From assembly GCF_014118685.1 (NCBI RefSeq), contig NZ_JACFAK010000018.1, positions 1 through 35,096 of the forward strand: 35,096 nucleotides of DNA, read 5' to 3'. How positions within the stretch are numbered: the first letter of the stretch is position 1; every line of letters starts with the position of its first letter. This document shows positions 15,206 to 24,320 of the stretch, piece after piece. Below the pieces are notes generated by a model. It made no database searches. It was given only the letters and a program-made list of their open reading frames with translations, and was not told the DNA's origin. Origin of the DNA: Flaviflexus huanghaiensis (lineage in GTDB: Bacteria; Actinomycetota; Actinomycetes; Actinomycetales; Actinomycetaceae). The position numbers and the translations under genes were made by a program.

Positions 15206-18200
15206 GTCCATCAGCGGTAGCACCTGCAATTCGGACCTGCTCGACGAGGTGGGACACCCTCGATTCCAGCTCTTCGGCACTGATTGGCTCCACGTCGTAC
15301 ATCCGGCGGGTCGGATCTTTTTCCCCCAGGTAGGCGAACGAAGCTCGGATGTTCTCCGGCGCGGTCCCCGTCACCTTCGCCCACGCGAAACGATAAAGAT
15401 GAAGCTGAAGCTCGCGCGTCGCAAGATCTGCATCCCGTGGGCGGCGCCCCGTCTTCCAGTCGACGATCCGGACCCGCCGTTCGCCAGTCACGTCGTTGAC
15501 GCCATCGTCGAACACGGCGTCGATCGTGCCTCTCATCGGCATATCCGCAACCGTCACATCGACTGGCGCCTCGATCGCGATCGGCCGGAGGCCAGCCTTG
15601 ACGACGTCGAGGTCCTCGAAGGCTGCGATGAGCGCGGAGACTCTCGGATCGAGGAGGTCGAGTCCGAGCACCTGCTCGATCTCGCCGGAGACATCGATAA
15701 GATCTCCGGTGCGCGGGGCCGAATACTGCAGCGCAATATGTTCGTGCACCTGCTGGCCGATGCGGGCGGCGACTGCTGGTTCACTCGGTATCGGGCGCTC
15801 CAGGTTCCGTCGGTACTCCTCAGGGCTGCTCGCCATCGCGACAACACCATTCGCTGTGAGATGGCCGATATCGAGTTCGTCGGGTTCATCACGACCGAGT
15901 AGCGCGATGAGGTCGTCGAGAGAATCACGCAACCAGGGCGAGCGATCTCGAGCCATCTCCATCATCTCGGCCACCGAACGTGGAGCCTGGGCTGCGACAA
16001 CCGCAGCCGCGTCCTTGACGTGGACATCTCCGCCGCGATGAAGACCATCTGGCCAGAGCGCGCTCGGAATCTCCGCCTCAGACTCTCCTGTCACCTCGGG
16101 AAGCTCGTCGAGACTGACGCCGAGAGCGGGCACATCGAGCCCAAGGAGGAGCCGTGAAGGACCGACATCAGCCTTCTTCCCCTCAGCGAGCTTTGCAAAG
16201 CAATCCCGGCCCTTGTCGTGGTTCTCGTACCAGTATCCCGCGAGTAACAGTCGTGATCGCGGTCTCGTCATCGCGACATAGGCGAGCCGGCGCCGTTCCC
16301 GGTTCTCGTGCTCGGCCATATCGTCGACGTCCCACCTGGCGAAGGACTCGGCGAGCTCGTCCTTGTCCTGAGTGTTCTGCCACCGCCAGTCAGGCAGGGA
16401 CGGAGCATCGGCCCGTAGCCACTGCGGCACCTTACCGGCGCAGCCAATCCACGGGTCCCTATGCTTTTGTTTGAGCAGGTCAAAACCCCCGTAGCGGAGT
16501 TCTGGAATCGCAACATAATCCCATTCGAGACCTTTGGCTCCGTGGACTGTCATGATCGTGACGGAGTGGGGGTCTTCCAGCTCGTCCTTCGTCACCTCGC
16601 CGGACTGGAGTGCGAGATCCGCGAGCGGCATGTCGTCCGACCCGGTTTTTTCCTTCTCCTCAACCAGGTCGAGCCAGGTGAGAAACGCGTCCAGCGTGGC
16701 GCCCTCGGTCGTTTCCGAATATCCCGCTGCCATGCGCTGGAGGATGGCAAGACTTGCCCTGCCAATGCCACCCCGTACGGATCGAGACGCGACCTCGGTT
16801 TCGAGACCCGTGATCCGTGCCGCCATGCTGACCAGATCCTCGATGCGAGCGTGCCGAGCCTCGGTCAAGGTGGTCATCCACCTCACGAGCATCGCGAGTC
16901 GGCGCCGTCCAGCTTCCGACACGTCGGCACGGTCGACGAAGCTGAGAGCTTCGATGAAGCTCAGCCTTGCTCCCTCGTCACGCTCCGCACTCCTGCGGAC
17001 AACGTTGACGGCCTCGATATCGGCAGGGGCAATATTGAGATAGGACATGAAGCGGATGAGCTCATCGCCGCGCGCAGGGTTAATGACAGCCCGGAGAAGA
17101 GCACGCACGGTCTTTGCCTCAGGTTGGGTGATCGCGGACTGACTGCCATGGGCGATGTACGGGATACCGAGCTCCTCCAATGCCTTCGCCATCGGCTCGA
17201 AGTCCGCCCGCGCTCGACAGAGGACAGCGGCCGACGGCCCGCGGCCGTCATTCATGTCCGCATGCGCGTCGCGATACTGAGCAATATCGCGAGCTATCGC
17301 ACGATACGACTCGTCCTTGAATGTTTCAAACGAAATCTCGACCTCGCCACCACTCGGTATGAAGGCCGCCAGAGGCGGGACAGTCAGCCCGGACTGCTGT
17401 GCGTGCCGACGGAGCGGTGACGCAACCGTGTTCGCGGCCTCGAGGATCTCGCCCTTGTTACGGAACGCCATCGCCAGGGAGTACTCGGCAACTGGCTTCT
17501 CCGGTCCGCGGAAACTGACCTTAAATGCGGAGAGTGCGTCGGCTGAGGCTCCGCGCCAGCCATAGATTGCCTGGTTCGGATCGCCAACCGCCGTCACGTC
17601 GTGGCCGCCGCCGAACAGTTCTGCCAGGAACAGCGCCTGATTCACGGACGTGTCCTGGTATTCATCGAGCAGGACAAGCCGGTGCTCGCCACGATACTGC
17701 TGGACAAGTTGCGGGCGTGCACGAAGCACGCGGTGCGCGACCGAGACCTGATCCGCGAATTCGATGAGGCGATTGGCCCGCTTGTATGCGAAATAGGCGT
17801 CAACCATGTCGAGCACGATTAGGCGCGTGGCGTACTTGTCGCGGTGGCTGAACAGCCTGCCAGCCTTCGCTTTCGTGAGGCTCTGATAATCGAGGGACTC
17901 GATGTGGTCGTCGAATTCGGCCATCGCCTCGCGAACGTCATCGGTCGTCAGCTGGTTGTCGAGAATTTCTGACGACATCCGAAGAACATGGTCAACAAGG
18001 GTCGTCAATTTACCGTCGAGACCCTCCCTCGGTCCGCGCCAGCCGCGCACGATGTCGTTGACAATCTGGAAGCGCTCCGCATCGGTGATAAGGCGAGAGG
18101 ACGGGTCGACTCCAACGAGGAGACCGTGCTCGGAGGCGATCGTCGACGCGAACGCGTTGTACGTCGACACCTGAGGGCGAGAGAGAATTGCCGTTTCCTC

Positions 18201-18503
18201 GTCCAGGGCGGTCGATCCGAGCCTGGCGGCTCGACGAAGCATGGCAGCGATGCGAGAGCTGAGCTCATTCGCGGCTTTGTTCGTGAACGTCAGGCCGAGG
18301 GCTTGGCCCGGCTCGACCCGACCAGCGGCGGCGCTGTACACCACACGCAACGCCATCGTTTTCGTCTTGCCTGCGCCAGCACCCGCGATGACAAGCGCGG
18401 GCTCCGGACCGCCCATGATGACGTCGAGCTGGTCCGACGTCGGAGGGTATCCGTCGATGAGCTCGAGGAAGCGACTTGCTCCCTGCCGGGTGTCGAGGTT
18501 CAC
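15108..18503 (-). CDS. adnB: ATP-dependent helicase-nuclease, AdnB-type subunit
   Basis: AdnB is the lead motor of the AdnAB complex, which unwinds and resects double-strand breaks for RecA. The 1131 residues comprise an N-terminal UvrD/PcrA-like motor with Walker A GAGAGKTKT (41-49), motif II LLDEYQDTS and motif GDPNQAIYGWRGA, motif V/VI residues TVHGAKGLEWDYVAIPEL and YVAMTRPRSRLLLAGY, then a RecB-like nuclease module with VRIVDWKTGRRP (D about 1015). All key motor and nuclease residues are intact. It overlaps adnA by 4 bp (ATGA). The gene assignment rests on the order adnA-adnB and on length, both as in mycobacteria. Confidence 0.88.
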   Translation of the reverse strand: MNLDTRQGASRFLELIDGYPPTSDQLDVIMGGPEPALVIAGAGAGKTKTMALRVVYSAAAGRVEPGQALGLTFTNKAANELSSRIAAMLRRAARLGSTALDEETAILSRPQVSTYNAFASTIASEHGLLVGVDPSSRLITDAERFQIVNDIVRGWRGPREGLDGKLTTLVDHVLRMSSEILDNQLTTDDVREAMAEFDDHIESLDYQSLTKAKAGRLFSHRDKYATRLIVLDMVDAYFAYKRANRLIEFADQVSVAHRVLRARPQLVQQYRGEHRLVLLDEYQDTSVNQALFLAELFGGGHDVTAVGDPNQAIYGWRGASADALSAFKVSFRGPEKPVAEYSLAMAFRNKGEILEAANTVASPLRRHAQQSGLTVPPLAAFIPSGGEVEISFETFKDESYRAIARDIAQYRDAHADMNDGRGPSAAVLCRARADFEPMAKALEELGIPYIAHGSQSAITQPEAKTVRALLRAVINPARGDELIRFMSYLNIAPADIEAVNVVRRSAERDEGARLSFIEALSFVDRADVSEAGRRRLAMLVRWMTTLTEARHARIEDLVSMAARITGLETEVASRSVRGGIGRASLAILQRMAAGYSETTEGATLDAFLTWLDLVEEKEKTGSDDMPLADLALQSGEVTKDELEDPHSVTIMTVHGAKGLEWDYVAIPELRYGGFDLLKQKHRDPWIGCAGKVPQWLRADAPSLPDWRWQNTQDKDELAESFARWDVDDMAEHENRERRRLAYVAMTRPRSRLLLAGYWYENHDKGRDCFAKLAEGKKADVGPSRLLLGLDVPALGVSLDELPEVTGESEAEIPSALWPDGLHRGGDVHVKDAAAVVAAQAPRSVAEMMEMARDRSPWLRDSLDDLIALLGRDEPDELDIGHLTANGVVAMASSPEEYRRNLERPIPSEPAVAARIGQQVHEHIALQYSAPRTGDLIDVSGEIEQVLGLDLLDPRVSALIAAFEDLDVVKAGLRPIAIEAPVDVTVADMPMRGTIDAVFDDGVNDVTGERRVRIVDWKTGRRPRDADLATRELQLHLYRFAWAKVTGTAPENIRASFAYLGEKDPTRRMYDVEPISAEELESRVSHLVEQVRIAGATADGLRRESLRSTGRPSATAAPSSRADQLQSSHQVH

Positions 18504-21500
18504 GAGAACAGCGCTCCTTCGTCATACAGCGGGCATACGGCTTTCACGGCACAGAACGTGCACCACTCATTGGTTCGGGCGGCGAGGCTGGACCCGCTGA
18601 GGTCCTCCTGGACGCTCGCGAGAAGATCATCGACCGCCTTCCGATCATCGTCAGTGAGCGGGTCCTGGACACGAAGTGACGGGTTACCCTTCGCAAGCCT
18701 GGCGGCCGGATAAACGAGGCGGGCACCAGCAACAGGTACACCGACGGCCCTTTCGTAGGCCCACTGATAAATCTTCAGCTGAGGGTTGTCCTGAACCACG
18801 GCGGCTGGCCGTGCCGTGTCGCTCGTCTTGAAGTCGACGATGACCGGACCCCGCTCCGAATGCTCGACGCGGTCGATGCGGCCGGAGACCGTAAACGCCT
18901 CTGTGTCGACGCGGACGGATTGCTCCACGTCGGCGGGCGGACTGGCGGCAAGGTAGACGGCGAGGGACTCGACCATTGAACGGACCCTGTCATATTCCGT
19001 GGTTTTCTCGAGACCGTCCTCCATCGTCGATGCGATGACGGTCCACTTCTCCTCGAATGCCGCGAGGAGCTCGTCGCGACCCCCGTTCGGGTAGCTTTCA
19101 GCGAGCTCGTGGATAAGGGTGCCGATATCGAGTCGACGCCGGTCATCCGTATCGCTGAAACCTCGAGACGACATGAACCAACGCAGCGGGCATGCGGCAA
19201 CATCCTCGACAGCCGACGGGCTGAGTCGAAGGTCGGTCCTCCAGACCGCATCGGTGCTCGGCTCGAGAGCTGGCACCCACGTGTGCGGGTCCACTCCCGC
19301 GATATCGACATCGGTCCACTGCGGCAGGGATGCAAGAATCGCCGCGGCAGCCTCTCTGTCCTTTTCGCCGACTCCGAGTTCGGGATCAGACAGAACGGAG
19401 CGGAGCCGGCCAACGATGCCCGGAACCGACATCGACAGCTCGCTCGCATCGACCTGATCGATATCATTCTCGTCAGCGATGAGGTCGATGAATCGCGAGC
19501 GGGATGTCTCTTCGGAGTCCACTGCGGTGAGGACAAGAGCCTGCTTCGCACGGCCAGCTGCCGCGGCAAGCATGCGGAGCTCGTCGTCGAGCACAGAGCG
19601 AACCGAGACACCATCCGTCAGCCTGTCGAGGTAGAGTTCGGCAAGCCTGCCGGCACCAAAGAGACCGTCACGGGCGCGAAGGTTGGGCCACACACCGTCG
19701 TTGAGATCAGCGACAATGACGAGATCAAATTCGAGTCCCACCGCCATCGCCGGAGTGAGAAGGTGAACACCTGCTTCACGACCTGTACGCGCGATCGAAT
19801 CTTCGGCGAATTCCTGAGCCTCGAGATCCTGCACGAGCTCGATTGAAGAGGCCCGGCCGTCCCGGTCGACCATCCGCTGAGCTGCCCTAAACATTGTCAT
19901 GACCGCGTCGAGCATCGCGTTCGCCGCGCGACCGCGGACACCTCCCGCGAGCGCAAGAGTGCGCCATTCTTCAGCTCGGCCAGCGGCGTGCCACGCCGCC
20001 CACAGCACCGACTCGGCGTTCCCACCGTCGACAACGGCCGCTCGGGCGGACGCAACTATCGTCCTAAGGCGCCTGACCGGAGCCGCCCATCGCTCCGCAG
20101 GGGCGTTCTCCACGAGATGGCGAACGGGCGAGACCGTGTCATGTTCGGTGGCCCACGCCGCGAGCCGGCGGCGCAGGCTTCTCAGCTCCTGGGGCTCAAT
20201 GCCGACGAGCGGGGACGCGAGCACGTTGAGAAGTGTCGCATCATCCAGCTCGTCACCGTTGGCCTCTCGGACGACGTCGATGAGGGCCCGGACGATCGGA
20301 ACGTAACGCAACGGCTGTTCGCGAGCTGCGGGACGGACCTTCACTCCCGCATCGGCGAGGACACGCTCAAGCTCGGTATGGGCACTGCGGGCGCGAGTGA
20401 TGACTGCGATGTCATCGTAGGACAAGCCGCCTCGGACATGCTTGTGTCGGATGATGCGGGCAATACCGGACAGTTGCTGATCGACACTGGCGAATGTCTT
20501 GATCGAAACCGAGTCCTCACCACCCGCTGGCCGGGGGTTTCTGTGCGAGCTCATGCCTGCCACGCCGATGCGTGAACACAGCGCATCTTGAATTCGAGAG
20601 AGATGTTCGCCGGCACGGTGCCGGGTCCGAAGCGCCACAACTTCCGCTCCGAAACCGAGCCCGTCTCGGCTTCCTTTCGCAAGCCCAGGCAGGTGGGCTA
20701 TGCCGCCGCGAAAACCCTCGACAGCGGTATCCGGGTCGGCTGCGAGGATGAGCCTCGTGCCGGCCCGGTATGAGGCGGATAGAAGTGCCGCGGTCGCGAG
20801 TGTCGCGTTCTGGTAGTCGTCGACGATAATCCAGTCCGAGTGAGGCATAGCCCCGTCGGACCACGCGTCCGGAGCGGAGAGTAATCTCGCCGCCTGGTGA
20901 ACAAGCCGGGCGTGGTCGAAACGGTCCGCTCCCCCGCCTCCCATCGCCGTCGCATCCTCGAGGGCGAGTGCACTTTCGTACTGGTCGATAAGCTCACCGG
21001 CGGCAACCCACATCTCTTCCCCCTGTTGACGGCCGAGTCGGGCGAGGTCTGAGCCCTGGAGCCCGAGTTCCGCGGCGCGGGTGAGGAGGTCTCGTAGCTC
21101 GGCTCGGAAGCCCGGTAGCTCCATGACCTCGGGAGTAATTTCCTTCGGCCATGGGATGTCGTCACCGAGCTCGACGAGTAGCTCTCCGATAATCGCGTCT
21201 TGGGCTGGACCGGTGATGAGCTCAGGAGTCTGCCGATGCCGATCGGCCGCGTACTGCTGGAGAATCGTGAATGCCCACGCCTGCGCAGTGCGCACAGCAA
21301 GCCCCTCGGGCAGACGACCAAGTCGAGTTGTCAGTCGAGCACGCAGGTCATCGGCCGCCCGGCGTCCAGAGGCGAGGACAACTGCGGTCTGATTTGTCTC
21401 AACGATCCTCGACACGGCTTCGAGGAGAACACGTGTCTTGCCTGTGCCTGCGGCTCCGGCGATGACAGTGGAGCGCGCAGAAAGCGCCCGTTCAAGCGCC

Positions 21501-21535
21501 GCAACCTGTGAATTATCGAGCACAATCTCCCCCAT
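18500..21535 (-). CDS. adnA: ATP-dependent helicase-nuclease, AdnA-type subunit
   Basis: A 1011-residue partner of AdnB. The N-terminal motor has Walker A GAAGTGKT (27-34), but motif II reads WIIVDDYQNA, with Asp where DExQ helicases have the catalytic Glu. This suits AdnA as the weaker motor. The C-terminal nuclease has VIVDFKTSD and four cysteines (CPLRWF upstream, then CTFC and C in NEWCTFCAVKAVC) that would hold an iron-sulfur cluster. The frame is open to 21661, but that would run into the divergent DUF3107 gene. ATG 21535 (MGEIVLDNSQ) fits the family start, ATG 21577 is a second option. No ribosome binding site is seen. Confidence 0.86.
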   Translation of the reverse strand: MGEIVLDNSQVAALERALSARSTVIAGAAGTGKTRVLLEAVSRIVETNQTAVVLASGRRAADDLRARLTTRLGRLPEGLAVRTAQAWAFTILQQYAADRHRQTPELITGPAQDAIIGELLVELGDDIPWPKEITPEVMELPGFRAELRDLLTRAAELGLQGSDLARLGRQQGEEMWVAAGELIDQYESALALEDATAMGGGGADRFDHARLVHQAARLLSAPDAWSDGAMPHSDWIIVDDYQNATLATAALLSASYRAGTRLILAADPDTAVEGFRGGIAHLPGLAKGSRDGLGFGAEVVALRTRHRAGEHLSRIQDALCSRIGVAGMSSHRNPRPAGGEDSVSIKTFASVDQQLSGIARIIRHKHVRGGLSYDDIAVITRARSAHTELERVLADAGVKVRPAAREQPLRYVPIVRALIDVVREANGDELDDATLLNVLASPLVGIEPQELRSLRRRLAAWATEHDTVSPVRHLVENAPAERWAAPVRRLRTIVASARAAVVDGGNAESVLWAAWHAAGRAEEWRTLALAGGVRGRAANAMLDAVMTMFRAAQRMVDRDGRASSIELVQDLEAQEFAEDSIARTGREAGVHLLTPAMAVGLEFDLVIVADLNDGVWPNLRARDGLFGAGRLAELYLDRLTDGVSVRSVLDDELRMLAAAAGRAKQALVLTAVDSEETSRSRFIDLIADENDIDQVDASELSMSVPGIVGRLRSVLSDPELGVGEKDREAAAAILASLPQWTDVDIAGVDPHTWVPALEPSTDAVWRTDLRLSPSAVEDVAACPLRWFMSSRGFSDTDDRRRLDIGTLIHELAESYPNGGRDELLAAFEEKWTVIASTMEDGLEKTTEYDRVRSMVESLAVYLAASPPADVEQSVRVDTEAFTVSGRIDRVEHSERGPVIVDFKTSDTARPAAVVQDNPQLKIYQWAYERAVGVPVAGARLVYPAARLAKGNPSLRVQDPLTDDDRKAVDDLLASVQEDLSGSSLAARTNEWCTFCAVKAVCPLYDEGALFS

Positions 21536-21624
21536 ACCGGCCCACGATACGCGAGCCCAGCGGCCAATCTGCGCCATTTTTCGGCTGGTGACGAATCGTC
21601 GCCAGCGTTGGCCATGCTTTTCCG

Positions 21625-21630
21625 TACGAT
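21625..21630 (+). promoter_or_regulatory. -10 element of the DUF3107 gene (leaderless)
   Basis: TACGAT lies 7 nt before the ATG at 21638. No -35 is recognisable. It supports 21638 over the upstream in-frame ATG at 21608. Confidence 0.4.
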
Positions 21631-21637
21631 TGGCACC

Positions 21638-21862
21638 ATGGAACTGCACATCGGTATTCAAAACATCACCCGCGAACTCACCTACGACGTCGACATGTCC
21701 CCGGAGGAGGTCGAGGAGGCCCTCGAGAAGGCAATTGCCGACAACGGCATCTTCCGGGTCGAAGATTCGAAGGGTCGCAAGGCCTATGTGCCGGTCACGA
21801 CGCTGGCCTACGTCTCACTCGGAGAGGACGAGCCCCGCAGGGTTGGCTTCGGTCACGCGTGA
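21638..21862 (+). CDS. DUF3107 domain-containing protein
   Basis: A 74-residue cytoplasmic protein beginning MELHIGIQNITRELTYDVD, with the family pattern of a short beta strand, an acidic helix (MSPEEVEEALEKAIAD) and a C-terminal strand KAYVPVTTLAYVSLG. DUF3107 is an actinobacterial family with the Rv3208A (TB9.4) protein as a known member, and it is usually found near RhlE-like helicase and AdnAB genes, as here. Its function is not established. The ATG at 21638 matches the family start and lies 7 nt after a -10 like hexamer. It is divergent from adnA. Confidence 0.88.
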   Translation: MELHIGIQNITRELTYDVDMSPEEVEEALEKAIADNGIFRVEDSKGRKAYVPVTTLAYVSLGEDEPRRVGFGHA

Positions 21863-21872
21863 CACATATTCG

Positions 21873-21884
21873 GCGGCCGGCCGC
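21873..21884 (+). terminator. GC palindrome after the DUF3107 gene
   Basis: GCGGCCGGCCGC is a perfect 12-bp palindrome 10 bp after the DUF3107 stop. It can form only a tight stem without a U-run and may act as a weak terminator. The rest of the 164-bp gap before the helicase gene shows no gene. Confidence 0.3.
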
Positions 21885-22026
21885 GGCCGTGGACTAAGAT
21901 GGTCCCGAAGGTTGACCGGTCGTGCCGTTGACATCATCACTCTCGCCGGATTCCCGGCATTTGCTCCTCTGCGATCGGCTGCCAGCGCGAACAGCGCTCC
22001 TATCCGCCGATCAGCAAAGGGGACGT

Positions 22027-23565
22027 ATGTCTTCACACACCGGAAAAATTGATACCGACGAGGCCGTCGTGCCCGAACTCAACGAACCCGCGGCAGATAT
22101 CGCCGCCGCGCCCGATGAGATTGAACAGAAGTCTTTCGCCGACTACGGCGTGAGCGAACCCATCGTCGACGCACTCGACGCGAAGGGCATCACCTATCCC
22201 TTCCCGATCCAAGCACTGACACTGCCGATCGCGCTGTCGGGACAGGACATCATCGGGCAGGCGAAGACGGGGACTGGCAAAACTCTCGGCTTTGGCATCC
22301 CCATGATTGAGGCTGTCGTTGGTCCCGGCGAAGAAGGTTTTGATCAGTTGCGTGCGCCCGGTGCGCCGCAGGCCCTGGCTATCGCACCGACGCGTGAGCT
22401 TGCCGTTCAGGTCGCTGGCGACATCGTCGCAGCATCGGTTAACCGCAACGTTCGAATCGTTGAGGTCTACGGCGGGCGAGCATACGAGCCCCAGGTCGAG
22501 GCACTAAAGAAGGGCGCTGAGATTGTCGTCGGAACCCCGGGGCGTCTCATCGACCTGCTCAAGCAGAGGATTCTCGACCTCTCGCACGTGAAAGTTCTTG
22601 TGCTCGATGAGGCCGATGAGATGCTCGATCTCGGCTTCCTCGAGGACGTCGAAACGATCATGTCGGCAACGCCAGCCTCCCGGCACACGATGCTGTTCTC
22701 AGCAACGATGCCCGGCCCCGTCGTCGCCATGGCGCGCCGCTTCATGACCCGCCCGACGCACATTCGCGCCCAGGATCCGACCGACGACAACCAGACGGTG
22801 AAGGACACGACCCAGGTTGTCTACCGGGCCCACCAGCTCAACAAGATCGAAGTTCTTGTCCGCATCCTCCAGGCCAGGGATCGCGAACTCGCGATCGTCT
22901 TCACCCGGACAAAGCGGCAGGCAGCTCGCGTCGCAGAGGATCTCGAAGAGCGGGGCTTCGCAACGGGGGCTCTTCATGGTGATCTCGGCCAGGGCGCCCG
23001 TGAACGCGCGCTCCGGGCCTTCCGCTCCGGCAAGATCGATATTCTTGTCGCGACGGATGTCGCTGCGCGCGGCATCGACGTCGATAACGTCACGCACGTC
23101 GTTAATTACCAGTGCCCCGAGGACGATAAGACCTATGTCCACCGCATTGGCCGTACCGGTCGCGCGGGACAGAAGGGCACGGCGGTCACGTTCGTCGACT
23201 GGGAGGACATGCCGCGCTGGTCCGTTATCAACAACGCACTCAACCTCGGCACCCCCGAGCCCGTCGAGACGTACCATACGTCGGAGCATCTCTACGAAGA
23301 CCTCGGCATTGATCCGTCGGTCACCGGCCGGTTACCGCGCGCGCAACGCACCCGGGCTGGTCTAGAGGCTGAAGAGGTCGAGGACCTCGGCGAGACCGGC
23401 GGCAAGTCGTCGCGGAGCCGTGGCGGCAGCGGAAGTCGCGGAGGCGGCAGGGGTGGACGCAGTGAAGGCCGCGGCCGGAGCGGAAGTAGCTCGTCAGATC
23501 GTCCGCGCCGCCCGCGCCAGCGCAAGCGGACGAAGAACGGCAAGCCACACGGTGAGGCGAGCTGA
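22027..23565 (+). CDS. DEAD-box ATP-dependent RNA helicase (RhlE-like)
   Basis: A 512-residue RNA helicase. The Q motif (KSFADYGVSEPIVDAL, FPIQALTLP) is followed by Walker A AKTGTGKT (79-86), PTRELA, DEAD (194-197), SAT in LFSATMP, and motifs V-VI with DVAARGIDVDNV and HRIGRTGRAG. The C-terminal 65 residues are Gly/Arg/Ser-rich (SRGGSGSRGGGRGGR), a typical unstructured RNA-binding tail. Such proteins remodel rRNA and mRNA, often in ribosome assembly or in the cold. The ATG at 22027 has AAAGGGG 4 nt upstream. Upstream in-frame codons to 21922 do not resemble the family. A strong hairpin ends the transcript. Confidence 0.92.
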   Translation: MSSHTGKIDTDEAVVPELNEPAADIAAAPDEIEQKSFADYGVSEPIVDALDAKGITYPFPIQALTLPIALSGQDIIGQAKTGTGKTLGFGIPMIEAVVGPGEEGFDQLRAPGAPQALAIAPTRELAVQVAGDIVAASVNRNVRIVEVYGGRAYEPQVEALKKGAEIVVGTPGRLIDLLKQRILDLSHVKVLVLDEADEMLDLGFLEDVETIMSATPASRHTMLFSATMPGPVVAMARRFMTRPTHIRAQDPTDDNQTVKDTTQVVYRAHQLNKIEVLVRILQARDRELAIVFTRTKRQAARVAEDLEERGFATGALHGDLGQGARERALRAFRSGKIDILVATDVAARGIDVDNVTHVVNYQCPEDDKTYVHRIGRTGRAGQKGTAVTFVDWEDMPRWSVINNALNLGTPEPVETYHTSEHLYEDLGIDPSVTGRLPRAQRTRAGLEAEEVEDLGETGGKSSRSRGGSGSRGGGRGGRSEGRGRSGSSSSDRPRRPRQRKRTKNGKPHGEAS

Positions 23566-23579
23566 CTCGACACCTCACA

Positions 23580-23622
23580 ACGACAAAGGGATGGACTCTG
23601 CTCGAGTCCATCCCTTTGTCGT
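23580..23622 (+). terminator. Strong bidirectional hairpin after the helicase gene
   Basis: A perfect 19-bp stem, arms 23580-23598 and 23604-23622, with the 5-nt loop TGCTC. It lies between two convergent genes, so it probably stops both. No U-run follows on either strand. Confidence 0.75.
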
Positions 23623-23699
23623 ACGACCCCGCGGTTGTTCGGTGTCCCTTGGCGCGGCGGGCCCAACTCGTTGGCCATTCGCCAGTAAAGCGGTGGCCT

Positions 23700-24320
23700 C
23701 TACATACCGTCGATGACGCCGAGGACACCGTTGACCATAAGCTGAATAGCGATCGCTGCGAGGAGCATGCCGGACAGTTTTGTCAGGACGGTAATGCCGC
23801 CCTCGCCAAGTAGTCGGTTGATGAGGACTGAGAAGCGCAGGCTCGCCCACGTGAGGACGTGAACGGAGACGAACGCGGCGATCACTGCGGCGAGGGAAGG
23901 AAGTTCGTTGCCAGCTTCCCCAACGGCGAGCATGAAAGCGACGATCGTGCCTGGACCCGCGAGCAACGGTGTCCCGAGAGGGACAAGCGCGACGTTCGTC
24001 TTGCCAGCCGGTTTGCCAGGGTCACTTTCCTCTCCGGTCAGGAGCTGAAGTGCGACGAGCAGGAGGAGGAGGCCACCCGAGATTTGCATCGCCTGGACGG
24101 AGATGTGGAGAAATCCGAGAATGTAGGTGCCGAAAAGGCCGAAGGTGCCAAGCACACCAGCCGAGACGGCGGTGGCCTGCCAGGCGGCAGTCGCACGCTC
24201 CTTCGGCGTCATTCTCGCGGTCAAGCTGAGGAAGATCGGGATCGAGCCCGCCGGGTCCATGATGACGAACAGGGTGAAGAAGGTTGAAGCGAACAGGGTG
24301 AGATCCAGGACGCTGCTCAC
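23700..24320 (-). CDS. MarC-family integral membrane protein
   Basis: A 206-residue protein with six hydrophobic helices and the MarC/UPF0056 signature FFTLFVIMDPAGSIPIFLSL near the N-terminus, plus VPLGTPLLAGPGTI in the middle and GMLLAAIAIQLMVNGV at the end. Despite the name, MarC proteins are not shown to cause multiple antibiotic resistance, and the transported substrate, if any, is unknown. The GTG start at 24320 overlaps the stop of the PHP gene (GTGA), indicating coupled translation. Confidence 0.9.
   Translation of the reverse strand: MSSVLDLTLFASTFFTLFVIMDPAGSIPIFLSLTARMTPKERATAAWQATAVSAGVLGTFGLFGTYILGFLHISVQAMQISGGLLLLLVALQLLTGEESDPGKPAGKTNVALVPLGTPLLAGPGTIVAFMLAVGEAGNELPSLAAVIAAFVSVHVLTWASLRFSVLINRLLGEGGITVLTKLSGMLLAAIAIQLMVNGVLGVIDGM

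Noticed and set aside
23700-24320. Multiple antibiotic resistance protein
   Set aside because: The name MarC is historical. The family has no demonstrated resistance role.
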